Part shown: positions 23,268-35,347 of the stretch, in pieces
Layout: each line of letters begins with the position of its first letter
Numbering within the stretch: position 1 is the stretch's first letter
DNA from: Plumapathes pennacea
Lineage: Eukaryota; Cnidaria; Anthozoa; Antipatharia; Myriopathidae
NCBI GenBank assembly: GCA_964036295.1
Contig: OZ038464.1
Location: 26,144,508-26,208,507 of the forward strand
Reading direction: 5' to 3'
Length of the DNA: 64,000 bases
Notes under the pieces: model-generated
The model's database searches: none
What the model saw: only the letters and a program-made list of their open reading frames with translations
Told to the model about the DNA's origin: nothing
Made by a program: the position numbers and the translations under genes

Positions 23268-26200
23268 ATGATGGCAACCGCGGCTAAGACCAAAACCAAG
23301 AAGAAGTTCAGAGCCGTGAGCCAAAAAGTGAAGCTGTTTCGTTCGAAAGACCCATTGCTGAGCGTCTTCATGTGGGGTGTCAGTCACACGGTATTTACTG
23401 CAACTGTTGGTAGTCTCACGCATAACCGCAGTTTTTTAATGACATCTCCTTTTTATTCCAGATAAACGAGTTATCGGGTGTGAATGTGCCGGTGATGCTG
23501 ATGCATGACGACTTTAAAGCCTTCAGCAAAGTCAGGGTCGATAATCATCTATTCAACAAGTAAGACTCTGAGAATGTGATTAAAAAAATACGTGTTTCGG
23601 TGTTGTCGACGAAACTATAAGCAGCCGTTTACTGTGAAGCATGTGAAGGCGGATGGGAAGGCGCCTTGTGTTTTTCATAGTTGTGTTTGGACGTGTCTGT
23701 ATTAATGCTGTAAGTAAAGACCCTTTCAGTCATGGTGTTTCAAAGTATTCGATGTACTTATCCACCATTTCCTGCGAACCGGCAGAGTGTTTTGTCTGTT
23801 GGAACATTATCATGAATTGCATCATATAAGACGAGCAGATCTTGAGTTTGCATGCAGAATTATTCTGTGCTTTTTCTTCATAACACACAAATAGGATTTG
23901 TCACCTGCTTTTCTTTCATCGAGGCCATTTCGGTTAATGGAAACTACATTTGTGAAGTATTTAATAACCCGAAAAGTCAACTCAAGCAAATAGATAGATT
24001 TGCTTTATCTGTTATATCCTGGGTCTACAAAAATCTGGATCAGATGGTTGAGTTTTTTTTTATTATTATTATTCACTATCCCTTCAGTTCATTCGAATTT
24101 TAAATTATTCATTTCCTGAAACAAAACATTTCTTTGTGGGAAAATCTCACTTTGGTCTAATTTGTACATAAAGCACGTAGAAGCCTTTCTGTATGTTATC
24201 TCTAAGTTTGTCGACGGGAAATTCGGTTCCGACCCATTAAACACAGTTTTCAATCACGAAGAATCGTACAGTCCCCGACATGGCGCTGTGACAGAACCCG
24301 CTGTTTTGCCAAATTGGCTTCTAATGTCGTCATTTTTCTTTCATCTCAGCTGTGATAGGCTTTAAATTTAAAACTGGTATTTGTTTTTGCTGTGTTTATA
24401 GTGTTCCCACGAACAATGTTTTCGCACTGTTATTGGATAATGTACTGTTCGTATTTCTGGAAACATTTAGTAAAATTTGCATGATGTTTGGGCCTAAAAG
24501 TATAAGCCACAGGTTGCAAATACCTGTGCACTGGCTCGTGTCATTTAGAAACTGTTAAATGTTTTATGCCTTTATGGTGCTCCATAAATACCAAAGTTGG
24601 AAAGATTCTTTGTTTGTATAAAATTACACACTTGACTGATTATTGACCTATCTTCATAGTCAAAAGTTTGTTTGTTCTTTTGTCCTTCCTCATTTGCATT
24701 TGTAAGATGTATAATTCAGTTTTACGCCGTGGAAGTTTATTCACAGTTTTGGGGCATAAGTTATCTCCCGATTATGCCAATTTACACGGCTGTAAGAGAA
24801 TGGATCTATTATAGCATTTTTCATTCAAGAGTTGGCTCACAGGAGCCTTTGATTTACTTTATGCTCATTGTGTTTTGTGCTTTCATTATCTTTGTTCTTA
24901 TTATACTGGAAAGTTTCATATTTGGCGTATGGGTTTTGGTCTCATTCGGGGAACAGTATAAAACAACGTACACACACATTTACAAACATGGAATCACTTA
25001 ATATTTTCATCCAGGAACCACAAGAAAAGTGCTTGATTTGTCTCAAACCTCTCTTCATTACTGGATTGTGAACAGTGATGTGGGATGATTCTTCTACCTT
25101 GACAAATATTTCTTTTTTCTTTGGTACTTCAGGGAGAAATTTCCAAGCCATTTCAAGTTCAAAGAATATTGCCCTTTGGTTTTCCGTCACTTGAGAGAAC
25201 GATTTAATGTCGATGATCAGGAATTTGCTGTAAGTATGGTGTTAGTAACAGTGTATATTGTTTATATTTATTACATGCCACTCTTTGGACCTCTTCCTGG
25301 GAATCCTGGGGGATATGGGGTGTGCTCATCGTAATTTCAGACCATATAGTATAATTGTTTTTGACCCTATTTTAGACCTGTATCCCAAAATGTGCACCCA
25401 AGTTTAGACAAGACCAAAGACACAAAATCGATACTCTATTTCAGACTATGGATGCTTGAAAACAATACCCTTTGGGGCAGCACATACCTACTGTATATGG
25501 CTTATATATTAGAGTTTCCCCTTGCTCTCCCTGGGCTGATAATGCTGGACTCGCCATTCATTCACTTTGGATAATATTTCTTGGCTCTTTCTTTTCCTCC
25601 CTTTTTTTTTTTTTTTTTTTTTTTTGCTTCATATATAATAGTGAAAAAATGCAATATCTCATTAATACTTACAGTACATAGTTAGATTCTTAAAGACTCT
25701 CACCATAGATGCCTTGTGCACCCAGTGACTGACAGCGGCCATTTTTTTATCATATAAAAATGACAGATTCTCGTTTTTTTTTTTTGTATGTTTTATTGCA
25801 AAATATATCAGCACAAAGTCAGAAAGTGTATTGAATATGGCAAGCAACGACAGTCAGATCGATCAGTTATAATGTGGGTGCCTCAGGAAAGTTGAGCTCC
25901 GGATGTAAATATAAACATGGGTGTGCAAAGCATCTATGGTGAGAGGGTCTCTTTAAAATATCAACTGTTGTACAGTCATGCATGCAGGACCTGATTTTGT
26001 TCACTTGTTTGATATCATCAACATTACTATCTTATTATAAAATAATATCTGTCAACTAGCAGATGGCATATTGGCTTACAGTCTTATTGCTTCTCTTCTT
26101 TGTCCAGGCCACCTTTCAGGTTCCTCCCAACAAGTTTGCATCTCCGGGCCGTAGTGGAGCCAAATTTTTTCTGTCTCAAAACAAAGAATATTATGTGAAG

Positions 26201-28463
26201 ACTATGGAGAGTGAAGAGGTGGAAAGAATGCACAACATCCTGCCACAGTACCATCATGTAAGTCTAAATCCTACTGTTTGCAGTATTTTATGCATGCACC
26301 TGTATATAATCTACTTTAATTAATTTGTTCTTACTCTGCTCTCCTTTCTTTTAAAAGTATGTTGTGGAGAAACATGGAAAGACACTGCTGCCACAGTATT
26401 TAGCCATGTACAGGACCACTGTTGATAGTAAAGAGACATACTTGCTGGTGATGAGAAGTGTGTTCAGCAAGAGACTAAAGATTCACAAGAGATATGACCT
26501 CAAGGGCTCAACTGTGGACAGACAAGCAAGTAACAAGGAAAAGGTGAGAAACATTACATGCTGCAAATGCTCTGACCAGGGCTACAGTCTTGCCAAAAAG
26601 AGAGCTACATCTGTCTCATAATTTTCAGAACTTGTGTGTCTTATACATTAGTCTTGCCAAAAAGAGAGCTTACTGTATCTGTCTCATAATTTTCAGAACT
26701 TGTCTTGTATATTAGTCTGTACAGTATTGACATGCAGGTATTATTCTGTCCTGAGAAAGATTAAGTTTTATCACTCATTCTGTCTCATTCTGCAGTAATT
26801 TGCATAGTACATTTTGCTGTGCGGTGATAATGGATGGTTCTATCTATAGTGTATGGTTTCCAATGTATTCTACATTTGACATGTATTAATCTCTCATGAT
26901 TTAGAAATTTAAAGGTGATCACTGCTTTTTGTTGTAATGTTGAATACAGAACAAACTGAATCCAACCTTCAAAGACAATGACTTTACCAAGGACATTATC
27001 AAACTTGTTGTTGGAGAAGAAGCAAAAAAGAACTTGTTGGAAATCCTAAAGGCAGATGTAGAGGTAAGAAACAAGGAGCCCATAATATGGTCCCCAGGGC
27101 TAGTGTAGTTTTTATAGTTGTGTAGTAGTATTCATTTATTATATAGACATGAGTGTTTTACTGGAAAATATACCGTGCGTAAAATCCATGCGAAACTACA
27201 TCCAGGACCCGAGTGGCGTATTTTCGTTGGCATCATTTCTCGCTTTTGCACGGTTGTTTGTGCAATTTCTCGTAAAACACTCGAGGTAAAACTCTCGTAG
27301 TAAAAACAATATTTTACTCACTCGCGAAGCGCTTGTTCGTAAAATATTGTTTTTACCACTCGAAAATAAAATTCATATCTTTGCGCCGCCGTGTAATATC
27401 CTCTATCTCCCACTTATACTCATTTTTGTTTCTATCTGAATTAGTTCTTGACAAGTCTGAACTTCATGGACTACAGCCTGCTGGTTGGTATTCATAACTG
27501 TGACCTAGCAGGGACAGAAGATGATGTTGACTATTCATCTGATGCTAGAGTTGACAGTAACGACGACAGCGATCCTGAATCACCCAGAGACTCAGATTCA
27601 CCGACAGAAGGCGAGCAAATGTGTGACACACCCCCCATTACCCCACCAGCCAATGCTGACAGGGAGAGAGCCACTAGTTTTGGCAGTAATGAGTTTGATG
27701 AGGATGTCGTCCAGAGCTGGAGCAGTCAGGATGGTGAGTGCTTTCTTAATTTTATATTCTGTTGTATTTGATTTTGTTACAGTAGCACCAATACTGCTTT
27801 TGCTTTGTTGTATTAGCCTGTAATCCTCCTTTTGGTATCTTAAAGAGAGTTCACGAATGTAAAATTTCCCTGTAACTTCTCAACGAAAACATAGTTTTCG
27901 ACAGAATCTTCGGAAATCGAAAGAGTGCAATGAATCACTTTTTAATTAGTTTTTTTGAAAAAACTAAAATGACTGAAGAAAGGGCAGGGACCACTCCTGT
28001 TAAGTGGTCGTCTTGGAGGGTTGTTTGTTAAGAGGGAGTTGACTGGGATACATTGATGTACGGTGGTGGCTCTGGATTTTGTTGCAGGCAGTAGAAATGA
28101 GATATATTATCTTGGCATCATTGATGTTTTGACATACTATGGACCTGGCAAGAAAGCTGCACATGCAGCAAAAACAGTCAAACATGGGGTGAGTAGTAAT
28201 ATACTGGAGTTGACAGTCTGGCTTCAAGATATGTACAGTGGGGCTTGAAACTTGACCTGAAAGGGTCTGAGCTTTGACACTTTAAAGAGGCATTAATGTA
28301 TGCTACATTATAATAGAAAATGAGCTCATACAGTGTAGTTATAGCACATAAATAGTTTGTGGCATCCTGTCAGTTTTGCAAGCCACCTTTAAAAACCTTT
28401 TTACGGTACAGTCCTTGAAGAGCCTTGCATTCTTGGGGCAAATGCTCAAATGTGTTTAAATAA

Positions 28464-28512
<49 letters not shown>

Positions 28513-29273
28513 TGATAATAAACCTTGCTTATGAATATATAGAGGATAGTACATGGTGGCACGAAATATGAATTTTACTGTGCAAGTTATGTACTACACA
28601 TCTCATTCAAGCAGGATGCATACCTTATAGAATAACATTACTGCCACAAGTACCATAATTAAAACATTAGTTTTAATAATATTAAAATGAACTAATACTA
28701 ATGTCATCACTGTACATATTCACATGTAAGTTTTAAAATTAAAACTAACTAGTAATAATTATTAATTTAATAACTATTTGAGTTGTAATTCTTATTAACA
28801 ATTTAATGTATCAGAGGAAACAAGCTAAATTACTAATATTAGGAAAGCATTTTGAGTTTCCTTTTGCTAACCTGTAATTCAGATTACTATGGTCCATTGG
28901 CGAGTGTCCCTGTGGCGTCAGGTCTTAATGCCACACAGACATGGAACCCAGCGCCAGCGCTCTGACATATGGGTAACTTGTCTGCATTTGAAACACTATT
29001 CACACAATATTGCACATGGGCTCTATAAATTAGGACAGAGTCACCCCGCGGATAGGCACCCTATTTAAAATTTTGATTTTAAGGGTACTGATAGGAAAAT
29101 AAATAAATAAATAATAAAATCTAATGATATATAATTATTTATCTTGATTTTCATGAGAGATAGCAATAAATTGCTTTGTTTATGTTTTTCAGGCTGGTGC
29201 TGAAATCTCAACTGTGAAACCAGAAAACTATGCAAAAAGATTTTTGGAATTTATTGGAGGAATTTTAGAGTAG
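23268..29273 (+). CDS. PIP4K2: phosphatidylinositol 5-phosphate 4-kinase type 2
   Basis: Lipid kinase converting PI5P to PI(4,5)P2; animal members act at endomembranes and in the nucleus. Nine GT-AG exons: 23268-23390, 23462-23559, 25133-25229, 26108-26257, 26358-26543, 26950-27063, 27445-27733, 28088-28188, 29193-29273; phases match and give 412 aa (human PIP4K2A 406). Seen: [56 protein letters not shown] phosphate-loop region, [29 protein letters not shown], an acidic, Pro-rich insert, IIDVLTYY, then [17 protein letters not shown], the activation-loop type of PIP4K rather than PIP5K (Ala where PIP5K has Glu). The first codons are ATG ATG at 23268/23271. The single gene cannot be assigned to the vertebrate A, B or C subtype. 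Introns 5 and 6 carry small repeats. Confidence 0.96.
26583..26712. repeat. tandem duplication in PIP4K2 intron 5
   Basis: Two adjacent units of about 60-65 bp share GCCAAAAAGAGAGCT, ATCTGTCTCATAATTTTCAG and AACTTGT with few differences. Confidence 0.65.
27300..27356. repeat. perfect 18-bp inverted repeat in PIP4K2 intron 6
   Basis: GTAAAAACAATATTTTAC at 27300-27317 and its exact reverse complement at 27339-27356 flank a 21-base loop. The surroundings have repeated CTCG and GTAAAA words, suggesting a small decayed inverted-repeat element. Confidence 0.65.
28463..28512. repeat. (ATA)n microsatellite in PIP4K2 intron 8
   Basis: About sixteen consecutive AAT/ATA units. Confidence 0.9.
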
Positions 29274-30002
29274 GATTATGCATACCATACTTCGAATAAA
29301 CGACATATGTATCAGTTAATATTATCATCTTGAGGCAACACTGAATCATACAGCAAACTGAAGAATCATATGTTGTTTCCAGTAGAAATGTTTGGGCCCC
29401 TTGAGTTTTTTTAAAAGTATAATTATAATAATTATTGAAAAAAAAGGATAGACCATCTCCAGGTGGTATTATAAGAATGTCAATCAATCAACAGGCCTTC
29501 ATTTGATGTTGTCCACATTGGTATCTTTATTGTCTCTGTGAGGCCCTGACGTCTCTTATTTCCAAAATTTTTCAAAACAAGCTTCATTGAGACACTTCAA
29601 ACACTGGAATAGTAAACTGATATAGCAGGCAACAGCAGACTTACTTGCACAAGGAGCATATGGAAACTTCATCAACCCCGGAAAATTCAACATCAAATTT
29701 TAACAAAAACACATTTTGGAGTGCTCAACTGACAGGCTACTGTTAATATTGAAGTACTGTAGGACATTTCTACATTGCCCTCTACCTTTGTTTCAAAATG
29801 AGGCCTAGTGCAAAGCCATTCATCTTTCAAAGTTTTTTCACATGTTCATTATTTGAAGCTAATTTTCATATGAGAATGGGCATACGCTTTTTAACAGAAG
29901 TGAAAAGCAACCTGGACATTATCCAAGAGTTTCTTGCACAAAATAACAGCAAATATTAATATTAATTACTACAAATCTCATGATTATAATTATAAAATAT
30001 AA

Positions 30003-30211
30003 TTAACTTTCACTCCTGAGCTCACAAATATACAAAATTCTCTCAATCAGTCAAGAAGAAAGTGTATGCAGAATACAATGAAGAATAAAATTTCACCAGA
30101 GCAAGCTATCGGATTGATGCAAAGTTCTCTATATAGTTCCTTATAGTTGTATTTCTGGTGAGGTACTGAAAGAGATATTTAAAGTGGACCACTCCAGGAG
30201 TTAAAGGTTAA
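30003..30211. repeat. diverged AACCCTTTCACTCC-family copy
   Basis: It starts TTAACTTTCACTCCTGAG and ends CAGGAGTTAAAGGTTAA in inverted arrangement. Inside, words such as AAGAAGAAAGTGTATGCAG match the reverse orientation of the bodies at 5487 and 62900. Confidence 0.5.
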
Positions 30212-32555
30212 TAATTGTCATTTTTTTTCTTTGTGCATAAGTTAAGTACAGTAATTTAGAAATTTCTTACAGCAGAGATTCATTAAAATCTTTCTATTGG
30301 AGAAGTGCAAACATAGTCATGATAAATTCTGGTATTAAAACATCTGAACCAAATGGGGGCTATATTGAGCTGGGACAGAGACTTGTAAGTGGGATTTTAT
30401 CACATCTGTACAATGTATAGCTTCATAAAACTATTATGGCAAATAAAGAGCACGTTTGCACTTGAATAATTACTGGTATGTTATTTATCCACATACACTG
30501 AAATACCCCTAAATTGCAGTTTGGGATCTTACAAGTTACTTGAATCTCTCAACAGCCAGTGGCAATATTAACAAGAACATCCTGTAGACGTGTGACTGTT
30601 ATCATGAGAATAATGATATTTGCAGTGTTCATTTCATTAGTTATAAACAGTAAGCTCTGGGAGATTTACAATAATTATTTATAAATAAGGAGGAGAAAAA
30701 AAAAAGCAATGGGAAAACTTCTGCAAAAAAAAAAAAAAAAAAAAAAATGGCATCCTATACACACATGACATGTTGACCTATTCTTGGGATTAAATTTGTG
30801 GTAAATTGTGCAAACAGAAACCTAAACAATGAACTTCAGTTTTGCTGTGCACAGGAAGAGGTTAGTTGTAGATGGCTGGCTCACAGACCAGAAAAATTAG
30901 TTATCAAGTACAAAAGTAGGTTCTGAAAACTGCTTTGCTGTCAATAATTTATTTTCCAAGTTTTCTATCGAAAGCTCCTAATTGTGGTTGATAGCTTTTG
31001 ATGATTAACAACTATTAGCTGTCATCAACTAAGTGTAAATGAGCCAAGTGGCTGAAATTAATTTAAAGTCAAAGTTGTGTCAATAAAACAAACAGCTTCA
31101 AGTTTCCAATATTTCACTTTAATCAGGCAGAATGCATGTATTTTTTCAAATGTTTTTAAACTCCATGGATTATTTACATGGTTATATATTTATGGCCTAC
31201 AGCATGCATTTCTTGAAAACCTGTTACACAAGTCATCTTAGCCAACAAAAATATTCAACAAAATCAGATAGAACTTGTACCAAAATTACTATTCTGATAA
31301 AGAGTTGTGTTCTAGAAAGAACTAACAATAATATAGGAAAAACACAACAAAAAAGGGAATATACAACATAAAACAAAACAAAGACTGCAAGTGCATCAAA
31401 CAATGTGTTCATTAACTATGTTATTTCCCCAATCTACATAAAGTATGATTATGTCTGCATTTTCACTGTGTTTGGAAAAGTCCTATTATTTTGTACCGCA
31501 CATGGCAATATTTTTCTGCATGCAGGGTCTTCATTTTGTATAAACCATATATATTTTTCTGAAACAACTATATATATAATATATTATGCAGATAAATTGT
31601 ACATATCAACCAACAATTTTGTTAAATATTGTTCAATATTATTGAACCATCACCAAGTTTAAGGGATAAATTGGTTAGACTCAAAATTGAGGAGAAGTGT
31701 CCACCCCACCTACAATACAACCAAAAAAGCTTTTACATTCTTTGTCTGCTTTCCCACCAGGAGAATTCAGATTGATCCAGATAAGCCTGCTCATCTAAAT
31801 GACCAAAATCTTATTAGACAAAAATTGGGTGGTCTTCACCCTATCACAGCTTTCCCTTTGGTACATTTTAGTATACTTGCCAACTCCCCCATATTATTAT
31901 CTTGCATCAGAGCAAATATCGAAATCTACAACCTAAAGAGTATTTCTCCTGTATGGAGATTGGTCTGAATTGAGCTAACAATATTGGCCAAAACTCAGAT
32001 GTAAAAGGCGAGTCAGGTGGCATGCATCTATACTCCTGCAGTAAAGCATGCGCAGTTCATAATTATATTTTTCATTGCTTCAGACTGGGCATAGCAAAAA
32101 TTTATAAATCTCTTTCTCCCACTTCTACCAAATTGCACCAGTATACTCCCAACAAGCCTACCAAAAATTGTATGGAAATGTGAAGTTCCTGTTCAAAATC
32201 AAGAAGATTGGAAAATAGACTTATAAGTACTACTCCAGTCCTCACTTGACTCTGTGAATTTTGGTCTATATAATTTATCTTTTACCAGATGGATGTTATA
32301 CTATTACATCTTTCACCTCTAAAACTTATTAAATATTCATAATTATATTGTTCTTCTCAGTCTGCATGCTCCTTAGCTTTTCCAAAATTACTGTACTCAA
32401 TCTGAAAGCAAAAACAAAAACAAAAAATTGTTACAACACAGCTGTATTTATATTATTAGATCATTATTATAGTACATTGATAAACAGGAGACTTCAATTA
32501 ATTATGTCACAATTTATTATTATTTTACTGTTATGATTAGTTCTTGTACTAATAA

Positions 32556-32952
32556 CATGCATACAATAATTTCTGCATTCTGATTGACTGAGCGCACGTC
32601 AATCACAAACAGTACAAAAATGTGAAATTAACAGTGCAGAAATTTGAAATTAAAAATAATTGCCAACAGCTGGCATGCATATTTGTGAAGCCAAACAAAA
32701 CAAAAGGGCATGTTTTCATTCCTCAGGACGATTCCGATTCTGCGTGCAAGAAAGCAAAGTTCTTGAGACACTTGTGAATTGTAACAAAATTGAAAAAATT
32801 GTGCAACATAAATATTATTGTATGCATGTTATTAACAAGTAATCACATGATTTCTCATGCAATTGTGGAATAAATAAGCACTCGTAAATTTTTCACAGAC
32901 CACAAAATTGCACTCGTGCATTCCAAATTGCACTCGAAATCATGCGATTACC
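32556..32952. repeat. about 400-bp interspersed repeat, copy 1
   Basis: It begins ATGCATACAATAATTTCTGC, continues through ATTCTGATTGACTGAGCGCA and ends with ATTTCTCATGCAATTGTGGA and CACAAAATTGCACTCGTGCA. Related copies lie at 53431-53835 (reverse orientation) and 54424-54700 (same orientation, shorter). Confidence 0.6.
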
Positions 32953-33148
32953 TATACATATTGTAACAGAATCAAAAAATGTGAACACACAATGTACATG
33001 TAGTTTACATTATTTTGTTTCTATCTGCTACAATCATAATTCATGCATCTTGAACAATATTGTCATCATCCAAAACATCTTGAACAATAAGTGAAGAATC
33101 GACACCATACAGTATGCAAAATCATAGTGTTGCTGATTAGGTTGATGA

Positions 33149-35347
33149 TTATGTGATTAGGGTGATGATGATGTGTTGCTGATTCTAAAAGGGAAAGAAG
33201 AATTTTAGGTGATTATAGTATGGAATGTTAATTTTTCAGTAATGTTGTCATGGCAGTACTGTGCTTCTAAATATGGACTTACCATAGCAAGTTGTCTTCC
33301 AATGGTACCAAATGTTACTACACCGGAGAAAAAGAGCCATGGAATCCACAACCTGGTGGAAACCAGGAAATCTGGTGCAACAGGTCTGAAAATAATCAGG
33401 TTTAAAATCAGGTTTATCAATTAAGCTGCATAGGGGTTGGCTGAAAAGGACACTAGTTTGAGTATCTGGAACTTTAGCTATGCATCAAAATTCTCCAAAC
33501 TATCCAAAAAATTGCAAGTTTGCCAACCTTGATTAATTTTCAGGTTGGAAGATCTCAGACCAGGGCCCTGGCTGAGCTTCCGTGGGGTATCAGGGTAAAT
33601 TAGTATTTGAAAAGCTCACATCTTAGAGCTGAAAACCTAACATACAAGCTTAAATCATTTTACCTTTTTCTAGCTATTTTATGTCTCATAAGCAGGAGGG
33701 ACAACATGAGTGTCTGTCCTTTTTCCACGTCAGTTTCAGAATGTTGCCGTAGTCTTATAGTGTAGCATTTTAGTGAGCAATCATTTATTTTCCGAAGAGG
33801 CCACTTACTATTTGAAGTTCGGCAAAAATAATGAAACCAAATACAAAACAATTAGGGAAAATATGTACGTCTTAGAATTAGGAACTAAGTCAAAACATCT
33901 AAGGTGCTTCCTGACTGTCATCATCAATTAAGTTCTCTGATAAATTACATGCCATATGACCTTATAATCTTGGCAAGGGTACAGATTGAATTTGGCACTG
34001 TATAAATCTGGCTTACCTGTAGACCCCAACATTAATCAGGGACTGTAAAACAGCAGAGAAGCTCAGTGCAACCAACACTGCCAGTCCAAATCCATTTTTT
34101 GAGCGATCAAAGAGCCACCAGAGTAAGACAGACGACAGAGCCATGAACATCCACAAGTGTGTCGGACTGTTGAAAGAAATTTTCTGCCATCATGTTAAGG
34201 GATCATCAAATTAGTCACACAAAAAAAGAAAAGAAACATAAGATGTAAAGGCACCATCTAAATTCGTATATGTAAATTCATGCATCAAAGGATAAGTCTT
34301 GAAGACAACAAATGCAGTGTTTTGGATTACCTTATGAGAACTTATGGGTGGTGGGAGAGAAGTTGAAACATAGATGTATGTAAAATTTAAACTGTATGTT
34401 CTAAGAAATATGCAGTTCAATCATGCAGGCTTCCAGCAGCTGCCTTTGTTTTTTCCCTTGGAGGCCTGATTATGATAATCGTGGTGGATTGGGGCCAAAA
34501 CAAAATATTTGTGAGTACAAAGTCTAACAAAAAATTCACTTAAATATTTAGGTGAATGGTGCCTGTTATTTCACTATTATTTTGCTGGATTTTTAAACAG
34601 TTCACGACGCGATCACTAACATCAAAATTATGGGAGTATTTCAGAATCAAAAGCGAGAAAAAAAAATCAAAACGCACGAGATTTTGTCGTTTATTATAAA
34701 CCTTTCCCTGTGATGCACAAATAATAGGACAAAAAAGTTCCTAATTTGATAAGGAGACCCATTTGCGAAGAACTAAAGCCTTTAGATCTCCTTCGACGAA
34801 AAAACCGGAAATATAAACGATCAGGTGCCACTCAAGTTACAACTCACGCTATATTTCTCGCACGCTACAAATAAAAAACATCAACTTCAGCCTTCACACA
34901 AGTTACCACATTAAACAGAAATTTATAACCTCCCATGTACATAAGAAAGGATACTGCGCAAGCATGGCTAATTCCCACGAACATGGCCACACAGCGAGTT
35001 ACACTCGACCATTCCCTTTGAAAAACATGAGGTTTGCCAAGCCTGGAGTCGGAGCAAGGATAGATAAGACCAACCAAAGCTGCAGCAGTGCCACATGATG
35101 GAGGGATCCACCAAGCCGTCGAGTAGATCTGGGCAAAAACTTCAATGGGTAAGATCTGCCAACGTCTTTTCTGTGCTTCCGGAAGAACGGAAAGCATAAA
35201 CAGCACCATCGCAAGAAAGCCTCCGATTATGAACAAGACAGTTCCCCGAACGAAAAGGTTCACGGCAGCCGGAGCGACTTTCCGAAACATGTCCTTAACG
35301 AATTGGCCACTAGAGGCAGAGCGACGTCTACAGGGAAGGCTTTGCAT
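33149..35347 (-). CDS. INSIG: INSIG, insulin-induced gene protein
   Basis: ER membrane protein that binds oxysterol and holds SCAP/SREBP and HMG-CoA reductase in the ER for sterol feedback. Four GT-AG exons (high to low): 35347-34955, 34183-34017, 33385-33283, 33184-33149; in-frame total 232 aa (human INSIG2 225). Seen: VNLFVRGTVLFIIGGFLAMV (TM1), STAWWIPPSCGTAAALVGLI, YPCSDSRLGKPHVFQREWSS, MFVGISHACAK, LLWWLFDRSKNGFGLA, LWIPWLFFSGVVTFGTIGRQ ending LAM. The last exon, giving NQQHIIITLIT, is tentative but phased and has a good acceptor. Start 35347 fits INSIG2 length; an upstream in-frame ATG lies at 35446. Odd: the KFK of human INSIG1 (GEPHKFKREW), where its degradative ubiquitin is attached, is VFQ here. 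Vertebrate INSIG1 and INSIG2 are both equally plausible relatives. Confidence 0.95.

Larger units (their letters stand above)
29274..33148. other. intergenic between convergent PIP4K2 and INSIG; no gene recognised
   Basis: The PIP4K2 3' UTR starts here, with an AATAAA at about 29295. The rest is AT-rich with a poly-A tract at 30726, a diverged inverted-end repeat at 30003-30211 and a larger interspersed repeat at 32556-32952. No coding exon could be supported. Confidence 0.5.

Noticed and set aside
28463-28512. Possible CRISPR-like or other regular array
   Set aside because: It is a simple trinucleotide microsatellite without spacers. No CRISPR array exists anywhere in the window.
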